Source: Corylus avellana (Eukaryota > Streptophyta > Magnoliopsida > Fagales > Betulaceae). From it: a stretch of DNA of 64,000 bases. Positions within the stretch are counted from its first letter, which is position 1. Every line of letters begins with the position of its first letter. The translations under genes were made by a program, and so were the position numbers. Below the pieces are notes generated by a model. The model ran no database searches and was not told the DNA's origin. It saw only the letters and a list, made by a program, of their open reading frames with translations. The stretch lies in NCBI RefSeq assembly GCF_901000735.1, contig NC_081545.1, positions 7,555,540-7,619,539 of the forward strand, in the 5' to 3' direction. Below are positions 31,600-44,071 of this stretch, one piece after another.

Positions 31600-34500
31600 T
31601 TATGTGGGGGGCTCCACCAAGCCCGCCGTGCTTCTGCAAATTTCAAGTTTTTGCATAGGCAACGGTTTTGTCATCATATCTGACCCATTGTCATCAGTAT
31701 GGATTTTCTCAATCTGTAACAGCTTATCCTCCAGTGCATCACGAATCCAATGACACTTAACATCGATATGTTTCGATCTTGAATGGAAAGTTGAATTCTT
31801 ACTGAGATGGATGGCACTCTGACTGTCACAGTAAAGCACATACCTCTCTTGCTGTAAACCCAATTCTTGTAAGAACTTTTTCATCCATAACAATTATTTA
31901 GCCGCTTCAGTAATAGCAATGTATTCTGCCTCTGTGGTAGACAAAGCAACACACTTCTGCAATCTGGACTGCCATGACACTGCTCCCCCTGAATAAGTAA
32001 TCAGGTACCCTGAAGTAGATTTTCTAGAATCAATATCTCCAGCCATATCTGCATCTGTAAACCCATCAAGCACCTGTTGACCACTGCCGAAGCACAAACA
32101 TACTCTCGAAGTACCTCGGAGATACCTGAGAATCCATTTCACAGCTGCCCAATGTTCTTTGTCAGGATTAGAAAGGAACCGACTAACAACTCCAACTGCA
32201 TGAGCGATATCAGGCCTCGTACACACCATGGCGTACATCAAGCTACCTACGGCTGATGCGTAAGGCACTTTCTTCATTTCGTCTTTTTCTTTCTCACTTG
32301 TAGGACTTTGCTTTGAACTCAACTTCAAATGCCTTGCAAGTGTAGAGCTCATCGGTTTTGCCTTGCTCATGTTGAACCTGTCCAATACCTTCTCGATATA
32401 ACTCTCTTGTGATAGCCACAATTTTCTTTTCTTCCTATCATGAGAGATCTTCATACCAAGGATATGCTTTGCGGGTCCCAAATCCTTCATAGCGAAGGAC
32501 TTACTCAATTCTTTCTTCAGTCTGTCAATTTTACTAGTGTCACGACAAACAATCAACATGTCGTCCACATATAGCAAGAGAATAATAAATTCTCCATCAG
32601 AGAATTTATTCACAAACACACAATGATCTGCTGTAGTTCTCTCATACCCATGATCAACCATAAAAGAATCAAACTTCTTATACCACTGTCTCGGTGCCTG
32701 CTTGAGTCCGTACAAGCTCTTTTTCAACCGACACACAAGGTGTTCTTTGCCTTTAGCTGTGAACCCCTCTGGTTGCTCCATATAAATTTCCTCCTCTAAG
32801 TCACCATGAAGGAAAGCAGTCTTCACATCAAGCTGTTCGATCTCCAAATTCATTTTGGCAGCCAAATTCAAAACAACTCTGATAGAAGACATCTTTACCA
32901 CGGGTGAGAAAATTTCATCAAAATCAATGCCCTTCTTTTGACCGAACCCCTTTACAACTAGTCGCGCCTTGTACCTTGGCTGTGATCTGTTTGGTTCAAT
33001 CTTGCATCTGAACACCCATTTATTCTTGAGTGCTCTCTTGCCCTTAGGCAGTTCCACCAAATCATATGTGTGATTCTCATGCAAGGATTTCATCTCGTCT
33101 TGCATGGCTTCTAACCATTGATTTTTCTGGTCATGTAGCATAACCTCTTGATAACTTTCTGGCTCTCCCCCATCAGAAAGTAACACATACTCATTGACTG
33201 AATACGTTCTGGAAGGCTGTCGGTTTCTGGTAGATCTTCTCAACTGAATCTCAGCGGCTGGTTCTGAAGAAGCTTGCTCTAGATGCTCTTCTGACTCCAC
33301 ATTATCAATTGTAGGCTCACCATTTTCACCAACTGTATCAACCTGTTCTTCTTGTACATCTCCCATGTGTTCATCATGCATCATACAAGGAGGAATAACT
33401 GGATCCAAATCAATACGGTATTCACTGAGAGACTCTGCCTTTTTCTGATCCAAGTCTTCAATGGTTTGATCTTCAAAGAATACGACATCTCTGCTTCGTA
33501 TGATTTTATTATTAACTGGATCCCACAATCTGTAACCAAACTCCTCATGCCCATAACCCATGAAGATACATTGCTTGACTTTGCTATCAAGCTTTAACCT
33601 CTCATCTCTAGGAATATGGACAAATGCCCTGCAGCCAAACACTCTTAAGAGCTTAAAAGAAACATCTTTCCCTGTCCAAACCCTTTGAGGAATGTCACCA
33701 TCCAAAGGAACTGAAGGAGAAAGATTTATCAAGTCAACTGTTGTCCTCATTGCCTCACCCCAAAAATGTTTAGGCAATTTTGCATGAGAGAGCATACACC
33801 TGATTCTCTCACAGATGGTTCTGTTCATTCTCTCTGCTACGCCATTATGCTGCGGAGTCTTGGGTACAGTTTTCTCAAGCCTGATCCCATGGCTTTTGCA
33901 ATACTCTTCAAACGGTCCTCTGTATTCACCACCATTGTCTGCACGGACGCATTTTAACTGCCTTCCAGTTTCTCTTTCAACCTTCATATGAAAGACTTTG
34001 AACATACCCAATACCTGATCTTTGGTTTTCAAAGCAAACACCCATACCTTTCTAGAGTGGTCATCAATAAAAGTCACATAATAAAGTGCACCACCTAGAG
34101 TTTTAGTGTTCATAGTGCAGACATCAGTGTGAACTAAATCAAGAATATTAGACTTTCTTGATGAAGAAGATTTTTGAAAAGAAACTCTTCTTTGTTTTCC
34201 AACAAGACAATGAGTACAGGGCGTTAGTGACGTACCTTTATTATTAGGTAGGAGCTGTTCCTTGGCGAGAATCTGAAGTCCCTTCTCACTCATGTGACCA
34301 AGCCTCTTGTGCCATAGCTCAGTGGAGTTTTCATTCTCAACAACAATCGCATCTCCCTTGACTAGTCTTGCAGCTGTCTTGTAGAGAGTGTTGTTCTTCT
34401 TTCCCCTGGCTAAGATAAGAGAACCCTTGCTCAGTTTCCACTGTCCACCTCCAAGGTAATTGTGGTAGCCTTCATCATCAAGTTTCCCAATAGAAATCAA

Positions 34501-35586
34501 GTTGAAGCGCATTTCAGGAACATGTCTGACATCCTTGAGCATCAATTTGCACCCAATGCTGGTTTCTAGCTGTATATCTCCCATGCCCACAACTTTACAC
34601 TTTGCTTCATTTCCCATCCTAACCCAACCAAAATCGCCACTGGTGTAGGAAGAGAAGAAATCTCTATGTGGAGTAATATGAAAAGATGCTGCTGTATCAA
34701 CTACCCACATAGATTCATCACATGCGAGATTAGCATAAGCTTCATCAAAAGCAAATACCACATCACCATCAGATGCAACTGCTGTAGTGTCTTTTTCTTC
34801 TTGACGTTCTTCTTCTTTTCCTTTCAACTGTTCCCTCTTAAACTTTCTGCAATCTCTTCTTATATGCCCAGGCTTGCCACAGTGAAAGCATTTTATGTCC
34901 ATTTTTGAATAGGACTTTCCTCTTGACTTGTCATGACTGTCATACCTGTGAGGTTTTCTGCTTTTACTTCTCCCCCGCCTTTCTATAACAAGTGCTTCTG
35001 AATGAGAAGAAATACCTTGCTTTTTCCTTCTTGCCTCTTCATTGAACATGCTGTCTTTTACCATACCCATAGTTATCACACTATTGGGAGCCGAATTACT
35101 GAGTGACACCACCAAGGTTTCCCAACTGTCTGGCAAAGAACTCAACACAAGTAATGCTTGCACCTCATCATCTAGTGCAAGTTTCATGATAGACAACTCA
35201 TTCAACATTCCCTGAAAATTACTCAGATGCTCCGTAACACTATGCCCATCTTTGTACTTCAAATTCACAAGCCTTCTTATCACAAAGGCTTTGTTTTGAG
35301 CAGTCTTTCGTTCATAAAGACTCTCTAACTTCTGCCAAAGACCATAGGCATCAACTTCTTTGGCTACGTGATGAAAGACACTTTGATCAACCCACTGCCT
35401 AATATATCCAACGGCTTTCCTATTCAATTTCTTCCAATCATCGTTGGTTACAGCAACTGGTTTAACACCTTTCAATTCAATGGGGTCAAACAATTCCTTG
35501 CAATACAAAATATCTTCCATCCTAATCTTCCAAATTGAATAATTGGAAGCTGTGAGTTTAACCATGCTATTAGATGACTCTTCCAT
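31600..35586 (-). pseudogene. Copia gag-pol, unit a, one nonsense codon
   Basis: A single frame of 1,328 codons runs from 35586 to 31600. In order it has gag, a zinc knuckle (CFHCGKPGHIRRDC, about residue 233), protease (VVDTAASFH, about 295), a GAG-pre-integrase zinc region, an integrase core with HTD, ADNGGEY and a later Glu, reverse transcriptase (YVDD at 1006-1009) and RNase H. TAA at 31894-31896 (CAA expected) cuts off the last part of RNase H. Gag and protease wording match the Tnt1/Tork lineage of Ty1/copia. Otherwise the frame is intact, so the insertion is recent. Confidence 0.93.
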
Positions 35587-35625
35587 TTAATTCACACAAG
35601 AACTCCACACAAACAATGAACCAAA

Positions 35626-35641
35626 GGCTCTGATACTACTT
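35626..35641 (-). other. Primer-binding site of copia unit a
   Basis: On the minus strand the sequence just inside the LTR reads AAGTAGTATCAGAGCC. This is complementary to the 3' end of initiator Met-tRNA apart from one mismatch. The same site is at 39604-39619 in unit b. Confidence 0.8.
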
Positions 35642-36099
35642 TGTTAGGTGTGAACACCAATTTCAGATGCTCAGCGGAATTAATCTACCCCTCTTTGTGC
35701 AAATTAAATAGTAACACAATAGCAAAATAATAATCAAGCAAACCCACAAGCAAGACACCAAGATTTTTACGTGAAAAACCCTCCAATGCGAAGGTAAAAA
35801 CCACGGGACCTAGTCCAGTTAAATCTTCCACTATCAACAATAATGAGTTTACAATTTGTCTTCCCTAGAGAAATATCTAGAGGTTATCACCACATCAAGA
35901 ATACAAGCATTCTTGGATTAAACATAAATTCATCACCCTAAAGTGGATTCCAACAATAATAAAGAAAAATCTCACCAAGTAGGTATTAGCAACCAAGTGA
36001 TTGGAGAGGAATTCCAACGATCGACACCAGTCAATACGTAGCACTCGTCGTCAGGAGCAACACTCTAAAATTGCATCAAGATCGAACCACAAACGACCT
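35642..36099 (-). repeat. Copia LTR b (middle), cut by the gap
   Basis: It starts TGTTAGGTGTGAACACC and matches LTR a up to about position 458 of 645, then enters the N-run. It serves as the 5' LTR of unit a and, presumably, the 3' LTR of unit b. Confidence 0.9.
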
Positions 36100-36199
36100 N
36101 NNNNNNNNNNNNNNNNNNNNNNNNNNNNNNNNNNNNNNNNNNNNNNNNNNNNNNNNNNNNNNNNNNNNNNNNNNNNNNNNNNNNNNNNNNNNNNNNNNN
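36100..36199. other. Assembly gap, 100 N
   Basis: Compared with unit a, the gap replaces about 825 bp: the last 190 bp of the LTR plus about 640 bp of internal DNA coding for RNase H. The 100 N is therefore a placeholder, and the join across it is unproven. Confidence 1.
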
Positions 36200-39100
36200 C
36201 ACACCATGGCGTACATCAAGCTACCTACGGCTGATGCGTAAGGCACTTTCTTCATTTCGTCTTTTTCTTTCTCACTTGTAGGACTTTGCTTTGAACTCAA
36301 CTTCAAATGCCTTGCAAGTGTAGAGCTCATCGGTTTTGCCTTGCTCATGTTGAACCTGTCCAATACCTTCTCGATATAACTCTCTTGTGATAGCCACAAT
36401 TTTCTTTTCTTCCTATCATGAGAGATCTTCATACCAAGGATATGCTTTGCGGGTCCCAAATCCTTCATAGCGAAGGACTTACTCAATTCTTTCTTCAGTC
36501 TGTCAATTTTACTAGTGTCACGACAAACAATCAACATGTCGTCCACATATAGCAAGAGAATAATAAATTCTCCATCAGAGAATTTATTCACAAACACACA
36601 ATGATCTGCTGTAGTTCTCGCATACCCATGATCAACCATAAAAGAATCAAACTTCTTATACCACTGTCTCGGTGCCTGCTTGAGTCCGTACAAGCTCTTT
36701 TTCAACCGACACACTAGGTGTTCTTTGCCTTTAGCTGTGAACCCCTCTGGTTGCTCCATATAAACTTCCTCCTCTAAGTCACCATGAAGGAAAGCAGTCT
36801 TCACATCAAGCTGTTCGATCTCCAAATTCATTTTGGTAGCCAAACTCAAAACAACTCTGATAGAAGACATCTTTACCACGGGTGAGAAAATTTCATCAAA
36901 ATCAATGCCCTTCTTTTGACCGAACCCCTTTACAACTAGTCGCGCCTTGTACCTTGGCTGTGATCTGTTTGGTTCAATCTTGCATCTGAACACCCGTTTA
37001 TTCTTGAGTGCTCTTTCGCCCTTAGGCAGTTCCACCAAATCATATGTGTGATTCTCATGCAAGGATTTCATCTCGTCTTGCATGGCTTCTAACCATTGAT
37101 TTTTCTGGTCATGTAGCATAACCTCTTGATAACTTTCTGGCTCTCCCCCATCAGAAAGTAACACATACTCATTGACTGAATACGTTCTAGAAGGTTGTCG
37201 GTTTCTGGTAGATCTTCTCAACTGAATCTCAGCGGCTGGTTCTGAAGAAGCTTGCTCTAGATGCTCTTCTGACTCCACATTATCAATTGTAGGCTCACCA
37301 TTTTCACCAACTGTATCAACCTGTTCTTCTTGTACATCTCCCATGTGTTCATCATGCATCATACAAGGAGGAATAACTGGATCCAAATCAATACGGTATT
37401 CACTGAGAGACTCTGCCTTTTTCTGATCCAAGTCTTCAATGGTTTGATCTTCAAAGAATACGACATCTCTGCTTCGTATGATTTTATTATTAACTGGATC
37501 CCACAATCTGTAACCAAACTCCTCATGCCCATAACCCATGAAGATACATTGCTTGACTTTGCTATCAAGCTTTAACCTCTCATCTCTAGGAATATGGACA
37601 AATGCCCTGCAGCCAAACACTCTTAAGAGCTTAAAAGAAACATCTTTCCCTGTCCAAACCCTTTGAGGAATGTCACCATCCAAAGGAACTGAAGGAGAAA
37701 GATTTATCAAGTCAACTGTTGTCCTCATTGCCTCACCCCAAAAATGTTTAGGCAATTTTGCATGAGAGAGCATACACCTGATTCTCTCACAGATGGTTCT
37801 GTTCATTCTCTCTGCTACTCCATTATGCTGCGGAGTCTTGGGTACAGTTTTCTCAAGCTTGATCCCATGGCTTTTGCAATACTCTTCAAACGGTCCTTTG
37901 TATTCACCACCATTGTCTGCACAGACGCATTTTAACTGCCTTCCAGTTTCTCTTTCAACCTTCATATGAAAGACTTTGAACATACCCAATACCTGATCTT
38001 TGGTTTTCAAAGCAAACACCCATACCTTTCTAGAGTGGTCATCAATAAAAGTCACATAATAAAGTGCACCACCTAGATTTTTAGTGTTCATAGTGCAGAC
38101 ATCAGTGTGAACTAAATCAAGAATATTAGACTTTCTTGATGAAGAAGATTTTTGAAAAGAAACTCTTCTTTGTTTTCCAACAAGACAATGAGTACAGAGC
38201 GTTAGTGACGTACCTTTATTATTAGGTAGGAGCTGTTCCTTGGCGAGAATCTGAAGTCCCTTCTCACTCATGTGACCAAGCCTCTTGTGCCATAGCTCAG
38301 TGGAGTTTTCATTCTCAACAACAATCGCATCTCCCTTGACTAGTCTTGCAGCTGTCTTGTAGAGAGTGTTGTTCTTCTTTCCCCTGGCTAAGATAAGAGA
38401 ACCCTTGCTCAGTTTCCACTGTCCACCTCCATGGTAATTGTAGTAGCCTTCATCATCAAGTTTCCCAATAGAAATCAAGTTGAAGCGCATTTCAGGAACA
38501 TGTCTGACATCCTTGAGCATCAATTTGCACCCAATGCTGGTTTCTAGCTGTATATCTCCCATGCCCACAACTTTACACTTTGCTTCATTTCCCATCCTAA
38601 CCCAACCAAAATCGCCACTGGTGTAGGAAGAGAAGAAATCTCTATGTGGAGTAATATGAAAAGATGCTGCTGTATCAACTACCCACATAGATTCATCACA
38701 TGCGAGATTAGCATAAGCTTCATCAAAAGCAAATACCACATCACCATCAGATGCAACTGCTGTAGTGTCTTTTTCTTCTTGACGTTCTTCTTCTTTTCCT
38801 TTCAACTGTTCCCTCTTAAACTTTCTGCAATCTCTTCTTATATGCCCAGGCTTGCCACAGTGAAAGCATTTTATGTCCATTTTTGAATAGGACTTTCCTC
38901 TTGACTTGTCATGACTGTCATACCTGTGAGGTTTTCTGCTTTTACTTCTCCCCCGCCTTTCTATAACAAGTGCTTCTGAATGAGAAGAAATACCTTGCTT
39001 TTTCCTTCTTGCCTCTTCATTGAACATGCTGTCTTTTACCATACCCATAGTTATCACACTATTGGGAGCCGAATTACTGAGTGACACCACCAAGGTTTCC

Positions 39101-39564
39101 CAACTGTCTGGCAAAGAACTCAACACAAGTAATGCTTGCACCTCATCATCTAGTGCAAGTTTCATGATAGACAACTCATTCAACATTCCCTGAAAATTAC
39201 TCAGATGCTCCGTAACACTATGCCCATCTTTGTACTTCAAATTCACAAGCCTTCTTATCACAAAGGCTTTGTTTTGAGCAGTCTTTCGTTCATAAAGACT
39301 CTCTAACTTCTGCCAAAGACCATAAGCATCAACTTCTTTAGCTACGTGATGAAAGACACTTTGATCAACCCACTGCCTAATATATCCAACGGCTTTCCTA
39401 TTCAATTTCTTCCAATCATCGTTGGTTACAGCAACTGGTTTAACACCTTTCAATTCAATGGGGTCAAACAATTCCTTGCAATACAAAATATCTTCCATCC
39501 TAATCTTCCAAATTGAATAATTGGAAGCTGTGAGTTTAACCATGCTATTAGATGACTCTTCCAT
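36200..39564 (-). CDS. Copia gag-pol, unit b, 3' end lost in gap
   Basis: The frame opens at 39564 and stays open for about 1,120 codons to the gap. It includes gag, the zinc knuckle, protease, integrase core and reverse transcriptase with YVDD. RNase H lies in the missing part. It is about 99 percent identical to unit a and has no stop or frameshift in the visible part, so it may be the more functional copy. Scattered replacements (for example CADNGGEYKG versus RADNGGEYRG in integrase) separate the two. Confidence 0.9.
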
Positions 39565-39619
39565 TTAATTCACACAAGAACTCCACACAAACAATGAACC
39601 AAAGGCTCTGATACTACTT

Positions 39620-40290
39620 TGTTAGGTGTGAACACCAATTTCAGATGCTCAGCGGAATTAATCTACCCCTCTTTGTGCAAATTAAATAGTAACACAATAG
39701 CAAAATAATAATCAAGCAAACCCACAAGCAAGACACCAAGATTTTTACGTGGAAAACCCTCCAATGCGAAGGTAAAAACCACGGGACCTAGTCCAATTAA
39801 ATCTTCCACTATCAACAATAATGAGTTTACAATTTGTCTTCCCTAGAGAAATATCTAGAGGTTATCACCACATCAAGAATACATGCATTCTTGGATTAAA
39901 CATAAATTCATCACCCTAAAGTGGATTCCAATAAGAATAAAGAAAGATCTCACCAAGTAGGTATTAGCAACCAAACGATTGGAGAGGAATTCCAACGATC
40001 AACACCAGTCAATACGTAGCACTCGTCGTCAGGAGCAACACTCTAAAATTGCATCAAGATCGAACCACAAACGACCTTCCAATCTCTGACGGATGTGAAA
40101 AAAAAGGAATAACCTTTTTCTTTTTCTTTTTCTTTCTCCCATGCGCCGCACTCTCCCTGCGCCGCACTCACTCTTCTTTCTTTTCTTCTTTTTGTCTCTT
40201 TATATATATATATAGCACACAAAGGGTTTGAAACCCTTTGTGTTTCCTGCCACGTGGGCTGGTCACCACATAAAGAGGGACCACCCAATA
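39620..40290 (-). repeat. Copia LTR c (671 bp), 5' LTR of unit b
   Basis: It starts TGTTAGGTGTGAACACC and ends GGACCACCCAATA, with a C-to-T change in the final CA dinucleotide. It has an extra palindrome near 40215-40243 (CACAAAGGGTTT then AAACCCTTTGTG) that LTR a lacks. Confidence 0.93.
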
Positions 40291-41568
40291 GTTGGAAATG
40301 CTGCAGAATGTGAATCCACCTGCTTCAATAACTGCTCTTGCACTGCTTATGCTTATGAAATCAATAATTGTTCATTTTGGGTTGGAGATCTCGTGAATCT
40401 GCAACAACTCACTGTAGGTGATCCTAATGGGAGAACTCTGTATCTCAAACTTGCAGCTTCTGAGTTCTCAAGTAAAAATAATAATAAGGGGATAATTGTT
40501 GGTGCTGTTGCGGGCTCAGTTGCAGCAGTTCTGGTAATCCTTTTTGTGGTTGTAATCCTTAGGAGGAGGAGGAGAGCTGTTGGAACAGGAAAAACAGTAG
40601 AGGGTTCATTGGTGGCATTTGGGTACAGAGACTTGCAAAATGCGACCAAGAATTTTTCGGACAAGTTGGGGGGAGGAGGCTTTGGTTCTATTTTCAAAGG
40701 GACGTTATCTGATTCAACACTCATAGCAGTCAAGAAACTTGAAAGCATCAGCCAAGGAGAGAAGCAATTCCGCACAGAAGTCAGTACAATCGGGACAGTC
40801 AACCATGTAAATCTTGTTTGGCTTCATGGGTTCTGTGCCAAAGGTACTAGAAAGTTGCTGGTCTATGATTATATGCCAAATGGCTCTTTAGAATCTCATC
40901 TTTTCCATGAAATTTTTTTGGATTGGAAAACAAGATACCAGATTGCTATAGGAACAGCTAGAGGGCTGGCTTATCTCCATGAGAAGTGCAGAGAGTGCAT
41001 CATACACTGTGACATAAAACCAGAAAACATTCTTCTAGATGCTTATTTATGTCCAAAAGTGGCAGATTTTGGCATGGCAAAACTTCTTGGGCGAGAGTTC
41101 AGCCGAGTCCTGACAACCATGAGAGGCACAAGAGGTTATCTTGCTCCGGAGTGGATTTCAGGAATGCCCATTACGGCCAAGGCTGATGTTTACAGCTATG
41201 GAATGATGCTTTTCGAATTTGTCACGGGAAGGAGAAACTCCGAGGCATATACGGATGGCAAAACTAATTTCTTCCCAACAGGAGCTGCAAGCCTCATAAC
41301 TGAAGGGGGCGATGTCCTTAGCCTGTTAGATCCCAGGCTGGAGGGAAACGCTGATATAGAAGAGCTCACAAGAGTTTGTAAAGTTGCTTGTTGGTGCATC
41401 CAAGATGATGATACTAACAGGCCGCCGATGGGTCAGGTAGTTCAAATGCTTGAGGGAGTTTTAGATGTGAACCTGGCCCCGATTCCAGATTCTCTCCAAG
41501 TACTGTTTGCTGACAACCAGGAGCACATAGATTTCTACACCAAGTCACAGTCAAGCCAAAGTTCATAG

Positions 41569-42204
41569 GCACAGAGCAATTCTTCAACTGGTTCCTCTCA
41601 GTCGAAGAGTGGCATGTCATCAACGAGTTCAAAGTCTTGAGAGCAATCAAGTGAAGACATCTTGAGCTCTGAGATATGTTTGGTAAAGAACGCGTTTTCT
41701 CATTTTTGTTCTTTCTAATTTGTGTCCTAAGAACTGTTATATATGGCTTATATATTTCTGGTAGGAGTGATTGTGTATTCCATGGAAGCATTGCTTCAAA
41801 ATATCAAATAATGCAATTGGCTATGGCTACTGGTGTTGTTAATAGCGGCTATTAAGTTTATCATCCGATCATCTCTATTACTTTGTTAATTATTATGGTT
41901 CCCGCTAGCAAATTAATGGAGGACAGCATGTTTATTATAGGGCTTGTGTTCAGAATTCTGGAAAATATTAGGGAATATAGGGTGTCAATAGGTAAGGAAA
42001 GAGATTTGGTTTGGAGGGGATACAAGGCAAGGATCCTCCCTTGTTAGCCGGTCTATTGTTCGGGAGCCTACCCCTTTTTTCGGTTTATGTTTGTTTTTTT
42101 CTTAGGATCCACTATTCTCTCTTCGTTTCGGATCAAGAATTGCAATGATCCTCCCTTATAACCCTTTTCCCTAATCAATTAGAAAAAAAAAAAAAGAAGA
42201 AAAA
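41569..42204 (+). other. Downstream flank of RLK copy 3
   Basis: Residual coding-like sequence continues from 41569 to about 41640, the tail beyond the early stop. The conserved RLK downstream flank then runs to about 42020, where homology with copies 1, 2 and 4 ends. The stretch 42025-42205 contains GGATCCTCCC motifs and A-runs; I recognise nothing in it. Confidence 0.5.
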
Positions 42205-43325
42205 AACCCTTTGGTATGGTTGTACAAAAGGTTGTGGTTGTGGTTGCGGTTATTTCCTCTTCACCGCAACTGCTTTTAGCGAATATTATTTTTTAAGTAT
42301 GCAGCCCCAACTGCTAGGCCAATTAGCAATTAATCGCAATTGGTGATTATATGATTATTGAAGACAGTTATTAACCGCTAACTGCTTTTCAAATAATGGG
42401 TCTTTTGAGCCTCTTTTAGTATTTTAGACCGCTTTTTAAGGCCTATTTTAGACTTCTTTAGGCCAGCCACCATATAATAAAATGAGTAATGGCTATTTCT
42501 AAGGCAAACAAAATGGGCTTTGTAATAACTCGATCTTTGCAGATTATCATTTAGGGAAAACTTCACAAAGAACCTTTGAACTACGATGCGATTTGAAAAG
42601 ATTATCTAAATTTCAAAACTTCTCAATTTCACCCCATGAACTTTCAATTTGATGCAATTGACTCATTTCATTAATTTTCTCTGTTAAACCCTAACAGAAA
42701 CCATTAAAAAGACCATATTACCCTTCAATTTTATTTTTTGAAATTTTATAAAAGTTTTATGGGTATAAAAGTCATTTCATCACTTTTAACGTCCAAAAAC
42801 TGATGGAGGGGGTAGATTGCATCAAATTGAAAGTTTGGGGGTGAAATGAAGAGGTTTTAAAATTTAATGGAGTTTTTTCAAATCACTGGTAATTTAGAAG
42901 TCCTTTTGTGAAGTTTCCCCCATCATTTAAGCCATACAGAATTGATCCAAATTAGTAGAATGGGAAAACAAACATTACAAATTCAAACAACCAGACACTT
43001 ACAAACGATTAATACTGTTTGGGCAGTCTTAGCAATCAAACAAACATCGTACCTTCGCAGCTGAAGAGAGAGCAGTCGAGAGTGCACTTAGGAGTCTTGG
43101 GAGAGCCGGAGTGACTAAGAGGTGGGAGCTTAAGTGAGTTTTCATAAGTTTTCATACGTAGAGAGTGTGAGCTTTGAGAGTCTGAATGTAGCGTGTGAAA
43201 TGTGAATGAGAAAACTGAGAAAAGAAAGTAGTAAGAAGAGCCTCAAACCCTATACCAAAATGACGCTATTATTAATTATATAATATATATTACAAACTGG
43301 TTACCGGTTATTAATCGCTTTTTTC
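42205..43325. mobile_element. hAT-like dispersed repeat, second copy
   Basis: It matches 23853-28662 without the MULE. It begins CTTTGGTATGGTTGTACAA and includes GTTATTAACCGCTAACTGC and, near the end, ACTGGTTACCGGTTATTAATCGC. It carries its own inserted MITE at 42554-42920. It has no protein-coding content. Confidence 0.45.
42554..42920. mobile_element. 367-bp MULE-type MITE with 9-bp target duplication
   Basis: The ends GGGAAAACTTCACAAA and TTTGTGAAGTTTCCCC are inverted, and the arms continue inward. TATCATTTA (42545-42553) and CATCATTTA (42921-42929) flank it with one mismatch. The related repeat has an empty site near 28190-28205 that lacks the insert, which confirms mobility. Related ends occur at 44072 and about 53095. 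Confidence 0.8.
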
Positions 43326-44071
43326 TAATCGATTAGGTTAGTTGGACCAAATTTATCATTACTGATCAAATAAAGTGGGCACAAAAGGAAGCAACATCCA
43401 CAATGTTCTAGTTCTTGCCACCTGAATTACTAGCATTCTAATACAACCAGAAAATGACGGAAACGTGAGCTAAGAGAGTGGGCGCCATATAATTAAATTC
43501 GGTGATCCTCGAATCTCTTCCCTCAATTGATTGTGCATGAGAAATTCTGTAAAAAGGAAAGGGGTTGGATTATTGAGAGGGATGTCCATTCTCCTTAACA
43601 AACACACTTACTCTCTCTGCTTAATTTACTTCTCAAAGTCATTCACTGATACAGGCATCGGAATGATTTCCGCTGAACCACCGGTAAGTGACTCTGACAT
43701 TTCCTTTTTCCCTACCTCGTAGACATTGTTGATATAGGGCAATGTGTGCGACCAACTAACCTCTTTAGTTAGGCTCACACGGGTCACTTTGACATTTCTC
43801 TTTTCCCTACTTTGTAGGCATTGTTGATTCAAGGCTCGATGTGTGACCCACTAACCTCTTCAATTATGACTACCGGTGTGTTACTTTTACCATTCTCGAT
43901 TTCCTACATTCCAGGCATAGTTGATCCAGGTTTTAGTGTGCGACCAATTGACCTATTCATGACATACATTTTTCAATCCATGTGAAAATTAAAAATGCAT
44001 ATAAAAATTAATAGGTATTTGTAAAATATTTTTCCCCAAAAGCAATATATATATATATATATTTTAAAAAG
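43326..44071 (+). other. Upstream flank of RLK copy 4, duplicated from copy 3
   Basis: It matches about 28800-29500, including a three-unit tandem repeat at about 43673-43960. It is interrupted on the right by the inverted-repeat cluster from 44072 to 45248. No gene was seen. Confidence 0.5.

Larger units (their letters stand above)
30939..40290 (-). mobile_element. Tork/Tnt1-like copia tandem array (LTR-internal-LTR-internal-LTR)
   Basis: Three LTRs (30939-31583, 35642-36099 truncated by a gap, 39620-40290) alternate with two internal regions, both transcribed on the minus strand. Only the outer ends are flanked by GTTGG, so the array occupies a single insertion site. LTRs read TGTTAG at one end and CCCAACA (CCCAATA at the far end) at the other. 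A primer site like TAGTATCAGAGCC follows the 5' LTR of each unit. Internal sequences differ by about 1 percent, so the array is young. LTR-LTR unequal recombination can make such arrays. A misassembly around the 100-N gap is the alternative. Confidence 0.88.
29794..41568 (+). pseudogene. S-domain receptor-like kinase copy 3, split by a copia array
   Basis: Exon-like parts 29794-30938 and 40296-41568 together form the same architecture as copies 1 and 2. The first part has signal peptide, bulb lectin, S-locus glycoprotein region and the start of PAN. The second has the rest of PAN, the membrane helix and a kinase with HCD and DFG. The gene is inactive: TAG at 30784-30786 (codon 331, CAG in copy 1) stops it, and 9.35 kb of copia DNA sits in the PAN-coding part with GTTGG duplicated. 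It also ends early at TAG 41566-41568, where copy 1 has CAG, losing the last 24 residues. Copy 4 shares this end, so that stop is older than the split of the pair. The ectodomain text resembles copy 1, while the kinase resembles copy 4. An ATG at 40228 lies in the LTR and is not a real start. Confidence 0.92.

Noticed and set aside
40228..40290. ATG at 40228 as the start of a separate kinase gene
   Set aside because: This ATG is inside a copia LTR, and the frame simply joins the interrupted RLK copy 3.
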